The notes beneath the pieces were generated by a model. It made no database searches and was not told the DNA's origin. It saw only the letters and a list, made by a program, of their open reading frames with translations. A stretch of 64,000 nucleotides of DNA from contig NC_059372.1 in the NCBI RefSeq assembly GCF_019703515.2, positions 11,517,492 through 11,581,491 on the forward strand. Reading direction: 5' to 3'. Origin of the DNA: Myxocyprinus asiaticus (Eukaryota > Chordata > Actinopteri > Cypriniformes > Catostomidae). Made by a program: the position numbers and the translations under genes. Of the stretch, positions 55,612 through 64,000 are shown piece after piece (the first letter of the stretch is position 1; the number at the start of each line of letters is the position of its first letter).

Positions 55612-57430
55612 CACTGTCAAAAATAAAAGTTGAGGAATCTTAAAGGGGTCATGAAGTGCTATTTTTTTGTAATTTTATTATCTTCCTTGTGGTCCAATGA
55701 TGATGTGATACAAAAAAAAAAAAAAAATGTTTGCACCAAAACAGTCACAATTTAGTAATATAATTTATGATAATCTTCCACCCTGTTTTTGGCCCTCTGT
55801 CTGAAACGCTCAGCCTCCATAAAACTCCAACGTAAAAGCCCACTGTTATGATTGGCTAACATTGTGCAGCCCCTCAAATTCAGACAACTAATTCGGAAGA
55901 GAATGAACAAACCCCTCAACATTGTAAAACAAAATTTAAGGGTTTACACATAACGCACATCCAACACATTGTATCCGAATATATTAAACTGTTCCTCTCA
56001 AGCACAACTGTTAACACTCGGCACCATGAACTATCAAACAGTCATGACATTTGAAATATTCATGAATGAAATGGTTTACTTACGTTTTTGATCGAGTCCA
56101 AGTGTTTTTAACTGCTCCATTCTTCAATAACACGACATTTGCAAAGCTTGAATCGTATTATGACTGGTTCACATGCAATCCACGCTGATATGAGCCGAAA
56201 AAAATGCGCAAATCATAGTCCAAAGCATGGTGAAATGATGCAGACATGTACTGTAGGCACACTGAGGTGCACATTGCCGGAAACACATCGAAATGATCAA
56301 AGATGCAGATGGGCGAAAGAACGTGTCTGTGACTTGCTTGTGCTCAAAACAACAAGAGGCAGCAGCTAAATGAAAGAGAATTGCTTCTCCCTTTCAGAGT
56401 TGTAACTTGACACTGAATCTTTTAAAAGTGGTGAGATACATGGCATCAATCAAAGAGTCTGTGTAGTTCAATGTCATATACAAAATAATTCAAAATAGTC
56501 CAGATGGGCCCCTTTGGTGTTATGTTAGGAATAGTTAGCCACACAAGGCCTGCTCTCTTGACTTGAACTGCTCGCCAGTGGGCGGGGCCAAATGTGCGAT
56601 GACATGTTGCGGGATGTGTAAATACAAAGGAGCAATGTTTCGTGACGTTACGAACAGACAGATTTCAAAATTAGACGTTTCAGCAGGGTGGCAACTATAA
56701 ATGCTCTTTTTAGACTGGGGAGGAATTTTTGAGTTCTGAAATTTACAATATGTTTTTATAGTACAGTTACCTCTTATATGTCTAAATATTAATGAAAATT
56801 TGATTGTTCATTTCATGACCCCTTTGAAAAGTAAGGCAACCAGCTGTGTGTTTACTCAACATAAGTCAAATTAGTTGTACCATCTTAATAATTCAAGTTG
56901 GATTATAAATTCCATGAACTCGAGACAATAAATTCAGCAAACTCAAAAATATCAGTGAAGTTCAATAAATTAGCATTTTTAAGTACAGCTGTCCATAATT
57001 TTAAATATTCTTGAAAATATTATAAAAATATATTCTTTATTAAGCAGATCTACATTTCTACATAAGATTATGTGTCAGCCCCATCAAGACACAAAATAGT
57101 TGGTACAACTTAAAAGGTGGTGTTAGTAACAAGTACTTCAAACTTTAATAAGTCAAATTAATAACTAAAGAATCTTTATCAAAGTGAACACTAATCACTC
57201 TGTTTAAACAAAACAGAACTTACAGCAAAACATCATTAAAAACACACATAGAGCTAAAACATCTATTAATTCAAAACAGATTATTTACAAATTATTTACA
57301 TGTACAAAGTCGGCACACTTTGACCAAACACACTTAAATAAATTGAAGCGCAAGGGATTGTGGGTATTGCCTTCAGCCACAAATGCTCAGTAGATAAAGC
57401 AATGGATTTAAAAACAATTAGTGCTTAGAC
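55612..57430. mobile_element. CACTG-started element, right end not found, split by a hAT-like insertion
   Basis: CACTGTCAAAAATAAAAGTT begins at 55612, and its sequence resumes after 56825 with TAAGGCAACCAGCTGTG and ACTCAACATAAGTC. The right end could not be recognised; GGATTGTGGGTATTGCC near 57355 recalls internal blocks of this family. Long A/T-rich repeats (AAGTTGGATTATAAATTCC) fill it. Non-coding. Confidence 0.45.
55642..56825. mobile_element. Teleost non-autonomous DNA element with AAAGGGGTCATGAA ends
   Basis: The left end AAAGGGGTCATGAAGTG and the right end, reversed, AAAGGGGTCATGAAATG form the terminal repeat. The interior has GATTGGCTAACATTGTGCAG and GGGGCCAAATGTGCG blocks and short random frames (56139-56369). 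Length 1184 bp. No target duplication was certain, so the superfamily is open. Confidence 0.75.
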
Positions 57431-58239
57431 TTACAAGGTTCTCACATATTTTGACCCATGAATTTCCAAGACCTTTCCATGACTTTAGCAGATGTTTATG
57501 ACTACTGAATAACATCCTTAAAGACATTAATCGAAATCACAGTTTTCTAATTCCCTGAGATTATTCTGCCACAGATGGCCTCCTTAGGACATAATTATAT
57601 TGTTGCATTGTATTGTTTGCATTCAGTACTGTATTTTCCATGCTGTTCACGACACTATCATAGTAGACCTGCAACCCATTTTTAGTTTGCAATCCACCAG
57701 TTGAGAACCATTGTGCTTCAAAAGCCATATTCCCTTTGGGTAGACAACAATATGGAGCATCACCACTTGTAACAAAACAGTTGTTTTTCAAACAGAACAG
57801 AGTACATAGTGACCAGGTGTGCGTTAATGGTATGCATCACTGATTCTTACAGCATACTGAGATCCCAGCAGGCATGTGTAGAAACAGCTCCACTGTGCCA
57901 ATTCTGTGGCACAGCCATGTACTTCAGTTAGTGTAGTAGTATATGGCTCTAAGAATATGAATGCTTCCGGTCTTCACTTCCTACTTGAGCCCAGCAGGCA
58001 GCAGCCCAAACAAAGTGACAATAAGCCATCTGTCATATGAGCGTAGACTGCTACACTCTGTCCAATGCCTCTGGAGCTCCTTACTGGGGGACATAAGCAG
58101 GGTTAAACAGTCGTTAGGAAAAAAAAAAAAGCTCTTGTCACTGCACAGCCATATGCCTCCTCTCCTCCATTCTAAAGTGAAATAAAGCTTGCATGAAATC
58201 CATCTCCATGAGAGCAAAGCTGTTGGCCTCTCCATGAAG
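57431..58239. other. Non-coding; contains a hAT-like terminus
   Basis: GACCTGCAACCCATTTTTAG (57667) followed by CCACCAGTTGAGAACCATTG matches, in the same orientation, the sequence at 22257-22303. It is a decayed repeat end. No gene recognised; an A-run is at 58120-58131. Confidence 0.4.
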
Positions 58240-58283
58240 ATTGGATAGACAGATAGACAGATAGATAGATAGATAGATAGATA
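58240..58283. repeat. (GATA)n/(GACA) microsatellite, left half
   Basis: GATAGACAGATAGACAG passes into GATAGATAGATA. It continues at 61639-61655 beyond the Tc1, so the transposon split one array. Confidence 0.95.
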
Positions 58284-58511
58284 GATTTGAAGTCAGAAGT
58301 TTACATACACATTAGCCAAATATATTTAAACTCAGTTTTTCACAATTTCTGACATTTAATCACAGAAAACATTCCCTGTCTTAGGTCAGTTAGGATCACT
58401 ACTTTATTTTAAGAATGTGAAATGTCAGAATAATAGTAGAGAGAATTATTTATTTCAGCTTTTCTTTCTTTCATCACATTCCCAGTAGGTCAGAAGTTTA
58501 CATACAATTTG

Positions 58512-60096
58512 TTAGTATTTTGTAGCATTGCCTTTAAATTGTTTAACTTGGGTGAAACGTTTTGGGTAGCCTTCCACAAGCTTCTCACAATAAGTTGCTG
58601 GAATTTTGGCCCATTCCTCCAGACAGAACTGGTGTAACTGAGTCAGGTTTGTAGGCCTCCTTGCTCGCACACACTTTTTCAGTTCTGCCCACAAATTTTC
58701 TATTGTATTGAGGTCAGGGCTTTGTGATGGCCATTCCAATACCTTGACTTTGTTGTCCTTAAGGCATTTTGCCACATCTTTGGAGGTATGCTTGGGATCA
58801 TTATCCATTTGGAAGACTCATTTGTGACCGAGCTTTAACTTCCTGGCTGATGTCTTGAGATTTTGCTTCAATATATCCACATAATTTTCCTTCCCCATGA
58901 TACCATCTATTTTGTGAAGTGCACCAGTCCCTTCTGCAGCAAAGCACCCCACAACATGATGTGCCACCCTCATGCTTTATGGTTGGGATGGTGTTCTTCG
59001 GCTTGCAAGCCTTTTTCCTGCTAACATAACGATGGTCATTATGGCCAAACAGTTACATTTTTGTTTCATCAGACTAGAGGAAATTTCTCCAAAAAGTATG
59101 ATCTTTGTCCCCATGTGCACTTTCAAGCTGTAGTCTGGCTTTTTTATGACAGTTTTGGAGCATTGGATTCTTCCTTGCTGAACAGCCTTTCAGGTTATGT
59201 AGATATAGGACTTATTTTACTGTGGATATAGATACTTGTCTACCTGTTTCCTCCAGCATCTTCACATGGTGACATCTATACCAGGCGGTGTGTGAAAAAA
59301 GCTCGGAGGATCACCAGAGACTCCAGCCACCCGAGCCATGGGCTGATCTCACTGCTACCATCAGGCAGGCGGTATCGCAGCATCAGGACCCGCACCAGCT
59401 GACTTCATGACAGCTTCTTCCCCCAAGCAATCAGACTTTTGACCTCTTGATCGATCACGATACATATATCAGCACCACACTTTATTAGCCTCAGACTGGA
59501 CTCACATTTTATACTTCTCTTAATAACACACTGGCAACTGACTATCAACCAACAGCTGAATGTCAACACAACACTTCATATTTATTTCCACTGATTACAT
59601 GACTGTATTGTATACAATCTTCTTATTTTGTGTATACTGTATATTGTATATATTAAGTGTATATTGTGTTGTGTAACAGATGTGTAAACTGTTATGTGTA
59701 AATCAGATGTTTATTGTAATTGTCATACTGCTATGTTGCTTGGAACCACACCTAAGACTTTCACCCACTGTTGCACTTGTGTATATGGTTGAGTGACAAT
59801 AAAGGGATTTGATTTTGAGGTCCTTTGCTGTTGTTCTGGGATTGATTTGCACTTTTCACACCAAACTATGTTCATCTCTAGGAGACAGAATGCTTCTCCT
59901 TCCTGAGTGGTAGGATGGCTGCTTGGTCCCTTTATGACTAACATCACCATGGTGTTTATACTTGTGTACTATTGTTTGTACAGATGAATATGGTACCTTC
60001 AGGCATTTGGAAATTGCACCCAAGGATGAACCAGACTTGTGGAGGTCTACAATTTTTTTTTCTGAGGTCTTGACTGATTTCTTTTGATTTTCTCAT
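58512..60096 (-). pseudogene. Tc1 transposase (DD34E), interrupted by a LINE
   Basis: The C-terminal 98 residues are open, from [20 protein letters not shown] through IENLW to the natural end QFKGNATKY. Unlike copies 1 and 2 this tail is undamaged. Upstream parts are frameshifted (a short deletion near 58960 and 59010, loss of codons before KAGLQ). The LINE insertion at 59267 splits the N-terminal domain within the LVKMLEET region. The start codon at 60094-60096 is still present. Confidence 0.9.
59267..59817 (+). mobile_element. 5'-truncated LINE fragment nested in Tc1 copy 3
   Basis: The frame from about 59272 reads KKARRITRDSSHPSHGLISL, then LPSGRRYRSIRTRTS, a stop (TGA), and LHDSFFPQAIRLLTS. 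This is the usual C-terminal end of ORF2 (after the reverse transcriptase) in fish L2/CR1/Rex-type LINEs. An untranslated tail ends in GAGTGACAATAAAGGGATTT and GATTTTG. Compared with copy 2 (CTTCACAAGGTCC) the insertion is clean, with at most 1-2 bp of duplication. 551 bp. Confidence 0.85.
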
Positions 60097-60254
60097 GATG
60101 TCAAGCAAAGAGGCACTGAATTTGAAGGTAAGCCTTAAAATACATCCACAGGTATACCTCCAATTCAGTACCCCTCCTATCAGAAGCTAATTGTCTAAAG
60201 GCTTGACATAATTTTCTGGAATTTTACAAGCGGCTTAAAGGCACAATTAACTTG

Positions 60255-61373
60255 TGGCATCAATGTACTAAAAACGGAAACGTTTTCCTTTGCGTTTTTG
60301 AAAAGTTTCGCGTACAGACGACAACGTTGTCAAAACGATCCCCGTTCACATGGATTCGCGAAAACGACTAAAAACGCTGTAATATGCATGCCAGGCCAGT
60401 AGATGGCAATGTCACTTTGTAAAGAAACACTACGCGCCTGCGCACATAAGCATTCTTCCACAGAGCAGTGAATACAAACAATGAAGATGGCGATCGCTGG
60501 TTGTAGTAGTGATGCAGTAAATCTACACTTTGCTGGAGAAGCTTTAATAAACTCAAAATCTTGAGCAGCACAAACAGAGTCCTGTAGTCCACCATTGAAG
60601 TTTTGAATGTCTCGCGCTTTGTTTTGAAGTACTCACGCACATGCCTATAGACTGAACACGTAATATGCGTGCACATGACGTCATTGTTTTCACAAATTCG
60701 CGTTTTTGTATGTTTACACGGAGACGATAAAAGCATTGTTTTCAAAAACTTGCACTTTGAAACCCGTTTTCAAAAGTTTGCATTTTCAGGCCCCAAAATG
60801 CCGTTGTCGTGTAAACGAACAGCCAAAATGCATAAAACATTTTCTGTTTTATTTCGAAAACGATGCCGGTATCGTCTCTGTGTAAACATACAAAAATGAG
60901 AATTTGTGAAAACGATGACGTCATGCACACGCGTATTATGTGTTCAGTCTATAGGCATGCGCGTGAGTACTTCAAAACAATGCGCGAGACATTCAAAACT
61001 ACAATGGTGGACTCCAGGACTGTGTTTGTGCTGCTCAAGATTTTGAGTTCATTGACGCTTCTCCAGCAAAGTAAATGTAGTAATAAAGCAACCTCATCGT
61101 CCGTCCAGACAAAATTGCTCGATGCTTTCGCCATCTTCATTGTTTGTCTTCACCGCTCTGTGGAAGAATGCTTATGTGCACAGGCGCGTAGTGTTTCTTT
61201 ACAAAGTGACTTCGCCAACTACTGGCCTGGCATGCATAATACAGCGTTTTTAGTCATTTACACGGATCTGTATGAACGGGGATTGTTTTGACAATGTTGT
61301 TGTCTGTACGCGAAACTTTTCAAAAACGCAAAGGAAAAACTTTCCGTTTTTAGTACATCTTTGTCGTGTAAAC
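60255..61373. mobile_element. Fold-back (long inverted repeat) element nested in Tc1 copy 3
   Basis: The two halves are inverted copies of about 520 bp: left TGTACTAAAAACGGAAA...AAACGCTGTAATATGCATGC, right GCATGCATAATACAGCG...CCGTTTTTAGTACATC. The centre lies near 60800-60835. The right terminus, reversed, is AGGGTATGTTTACACGAC; the left terminus lacks this part, so the left end is trimmed. Both arms hold similar mirror-image frames (60368-60745 minus, 60863-61291 plus), which shows that these frames follow from the inversion and not from a gene. AAACG-type repeats are typical of fish hAT-like MITEs. Confidence 0.88.
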
Positions 61374-61638
61374 ATACCCTAAGTGTATGTAAACTTCTGA
61401 CCCAATGGAATTGTGATATAGTCAATTAAAAGTGAAACAGTCTGTCTGTAAACAATTGTTGGAAAATTTACTTGCACTAGAAATGACTAAAACTAAAAAT
61501 TACTTGTCATGCACAAAGTAGATGGTCCTAAACAACTAGCCAAACTATAGTTTGCTAATTAGAAATCTGTGGAGTGGTTAAAAAATGACTTTTAATGACT
61601 TCAACCTAAGTGTATGTAAACTTCTGACTTCAACTGTA

Positions 61639-61655
61639 GATAGATAGATAGATAG
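61639..61655. repeat. (GATA)n microsatellite, right half
   Basis: Continuation of the array at 58240-58283 beyond the Tc1 insertion. Confidence 0.95.
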
Positions 61656-62205
61656 AGTTGTCACACAAGAATGTTGTCACAGATTTGGAGATAAAAGTCC
61701 AAATATGTTCTTTCTCTGGTGGTTTTATGTTTGTTAGTTGAAAACCTTCTTAAATTAGAATAATTTTGTGAATGTTTGTGAAAAATTTTAAAAGTATGTG
61801 AAAGTACATTTTCTCTATCATATTTTTGTAATAGCTCTTGGATAAACAAGCGAACATAATCTAACCACACTGGTATACATTAAGGCATGGCTTAACTATA
61901 TTATGAAGGCAGACTTTTACTGAAAGTTTTAAATGTGTTCTAAGGACAATAGTATTTTTCATAAAAGACAGGTCGGGGCATGTTGTCACCATTTTTTTTT
62001 TTTTTTTATGGGAGCAGGTTGTCAAATGCGTTTTAAATGACAAATGTATCAGTTACAATATTTCTTGGCCAAAACAACTTTTTTTTTGTGCTTCATAATT
62101 GTTACTTTTTAAGTTTAGCTAAAAAGGCTGTTTTTTTGCAGGTGTAGATTTAAAGAGAGACATAGATTTTGTTTTGGTCGTGGTGTTGGGATTGGACAGG
62201 GGATG
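61656..62205 (-). mobile_element. Partial second copy of the 6263-7061 DNA element
   Basis: In opposite orientation to the first copy it shares GTTGTCACAC, AGATTTGGAG followed by AAAAGTCCAA, TATATTATGAAGG, CAGGTTGTC-type and TAAAGAGAGRCATAGATTTT then GTTTTGG. Both ends are eroded. The left side begins next to the GATA array. Many differences mean an old family. Confidence 0.75.
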
Positions 62206-62207
62206 TC

Positions 62208-62709
62208 CCCCATATCCATAGGACTCGAGTGGTTAAATCCATTTTTTCAGAAGCGATATGATAGGTGTGGGTGAGAAACAGATCAATATTTAAGTCCTTT
62301 TTTACTATAAATCTCCACTTTTACTTTCTCATCTGAAAGTCACATGTGGCGAAACTAAACAGACACCACATGTGACTTTCAGATGAGAAAGTGAAACTGG
62401 AGATTTATAGCTAAAAATAACTTAAATATTGATCTGTTTCTTACCCACAGCTATCATACTGCTTTTGAAGATATGGATTTAACCACTAGAGTCTTATGGA
62501 TTACTTTTATGCTGCTTTTATGTGCTTTATGGACCTTCAGATTTCTGGCCACCATTCACTTGCATTGAAAGGACCAGCATTGCTGAGATATTCTTTTAAA
62601 AATCTTCATTTGTGTTTAGCAGAAGAAAGAAAGTCATACACATCTGGGATGGCATGAGGGTGAGTAAATGATGAGAGAATTTTCATTTTTGGGTGAACTA
62701 TCCCTTTAA
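62208..62709. mobile_element. Palindromic teleost MITE (AAGGGATAGTT family), left arm truncated
   Basis: The right arm ends TTTTTGGGTGAACTATCCC. The left arm (from ATAGGACTCGAGTGG) is the inverse of 62360-62512 only, so about 200 bp of the left terminus is missing. The centre is CACATGTGG and CCACATGTG (62341-62373). Blocks GGGTGAGAAACAGATCAATA and GAAGATATGGATTTAACCAC are well-known parts of this repeat. Non-coding. Confidence 0.88.
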
Positions 62710-63445
62710 GACATGTGGCTATACAGAAATTGACCACCCTGAGAAATATAATCTCTGGAGTAAAACGTGATGTCTTCCCTAATGTACATGTATTGTATGT
62801 AATGCATTGCATTACATCAGAATATTATTCGTAAAGGCCAGCAACAGTAGTAATTGAATTAAAATTGCATGGAAACGTATTGCAAATACAGTGGCGCCTC
62901 TGCACATTGTAGCCTAATTTTTTTGGCATCTAGAGCATGCCAGATCTCTAATTGACAACTACTTTGATTTAAGTCATCTCTGTGTCAAGTGTTGATTATG
63001 TAGGAAAGATGCAATTTGATAAATCATAAATATCAGAATGTATTATATGGTAATTGTTTTGTACAAACCATCATCAGCACAGGTGAGACACCTCATCTGT
63101 AAGACAGTCATCAGCCTTTTTTATTTAATGTCACCAATCACTTTTATCTAGGGTGTATTTAAAAGGCCATTGATCTTTATAATGCAGTGCTTTAATATGA
63201 CAGTAACAGTTGTACGTGATGCAGGAAGTCAAATTGTGGAGATTGATGAGGGTTTGCAGGTGAATAATAATCCATCTACCTGAGTGATGCTCGCACTGTG
63301 TTCCATACCAGCAGGCCGACAAATAAATAAAACCCACAAAGGTGACACTAGGAATTGATACTTAACAATACATCTGAGCAACAAGCACAAGGAGCAGGTT
63401 TGACTGAGAGGAAACTCCCCTGGAGAGAGAGAGAGAGAGCGAGCA

Positions 63446-63480
<35 letters not shown>

Positions 63481-64000
63481 AAGCTGGGATGGTTAATGGA
63501 AAAGAATGGACTGGATTTGCCAAAGGTCATGTACAGTATACAGAGTCAGCACCTTGTTTATAATAAGAAGAGGTCTGGGCACAGTTTGTGTTTGAGCTGC
63601 TAAATAAAATGCTGTAAATCGCTATTGATTAATGCTTTGGAAATGGAACTATGAATCTACTATGTGGTGATTACCTATGTAAGCATAAATTCTACCAGTT
63701 TTAATCCTTTATGAGAGCCTGTATGGTAAAATGTGGTCACAGGTTGGTCCTCTCATTTCTAATTGGTACAAGGAACTATATTTCATTATAATATATAATG
63801 TTGTATCTTTTAATTTCTAAAACTATAGTCAGCCAATGAGACATTTTAAGACAAATTGTGAATTTTAATGGCCGGTAGAGCATCTGTTATGCAAATTGAC
63901 TGTAGAATTAATTGATTAGATCCAATTTCCAGATCCTTAACTAGATTGTGGGATTACTAACTAAATCTGGAATGTGATGTATGTACGGTGTCCTGTGGAC
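62710..64000. other. Non-coding with a (GA)n run
   Basis: It contains GAGAGAGAGAGAG at 63425-63477. The sequence at 63110-63200 and 63890-63950 (TAGAATTAATTGATTAGATC) is unique and might be regulatory. No gene recognised up to the window end. Confidence 0.4.

Larger units (their letters stand above)
58284..61636 (-). mobile_element. Sleeping Beauty-like Tc1 transposon, copy 3, with two nested insertions
   Basis: The left outer repeat TTGAAGTCAGAAGTTTACAT is at 58287; the first bases are altered (GATTTGAAG instead of CAGTTGAAG). The right end GACTTCAACTG stops at 61636. TA of the GATA array flanks both sides (58282-58283 and 61637-61638). The inner left repeat reads GTAGGTCAGAAG. Inside are a LINE fragment (59267-59817) and a fold-back element (about 60255-61373). 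Without them about 1.7 kb remains, close to the normal length. Confidence 0.92.

Noticed and set aside
60863..61291. 142-codon frame, with a 125-codon frame at 60368-60745
   Set aside because: They are mirror images produced by the two arms of a palindromic element, with no known domain.

Overview
This 64-kb window looks like teleost fish nuclear DNA, most likely from a cypriniform. It is AT-rich and full of microsatellites. No intact host protein-coding gene can be read with confidence. Its composition resembles a gene desert or a large intron filled with DNA transposons. The recognised families are typical of ray-finned fish: Sleeping Beauty-like Tc1 elements with IR/DR termini, two other Tc1/mariner lineages, hAT, PIF/Harbinger, CACTG-ended elements, a DIRS tyrosine-recombinase retroelement, tRNA-derived SINEs, LINE tails and several teleost MITEs. 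The cypriniform call is inference; the teleost call is firmer.

Layout. 0-10 kb: a decayed Tc1 copy with a duplicated right end, a palindromic MITE, a two-ended DNA element (6.3-7.1 kb) and scattered repeat tails. 10.7-22.3 kb: a dense nest. A minisatellite is split by a PIF/Harbinger element, which itself carries a Tc1 copy. Next come a hAT with a perfect 8-bp target duplication, a shortened DIRS element (ITRs, internal complementary region and YR gene visible), and a hAT that contains both a SINE and a DD37E Tc1. 22.4-29.5 kb: a SINE, a second hAT containing a DD36E Tc1, a truncated relative of that Tc1, and a diverged local duplication. 29.5-42 kb: mostly unique sequence, with MITEs, a small duplicated segment and a Tc1 interrupted by a CACTG element. 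42-55 kb: the least repetitive stretch. It has two CpG-containing islands with short open frames (45.1 kb and 49.5 kb, minus strand) and TAAT-rich blocks that could be conserved regulatory elements. 55.6-64 kb: a CACTG-type element split by a hAT-like element, then a Tc1 that landed in a GATA microsatellite and was later hit by a LINE and a 1.1-kb fold-back element, then more MITEs.

Every transposase or recombinase frame examined is broken by frameshifts, stops, insertions or lost catalytic residues, so nothing here appears autonomously active. The main value of the window is that insertion order can be read directly at several nests, because target-site duplications and empty sites can be reconstructed. 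I found no convincing unknown multi-gene system. The least explained parts are the two CpG-bearing islands, the non-repetitive blocks, two locally duplicated segments and the DIRS deletion derivative.
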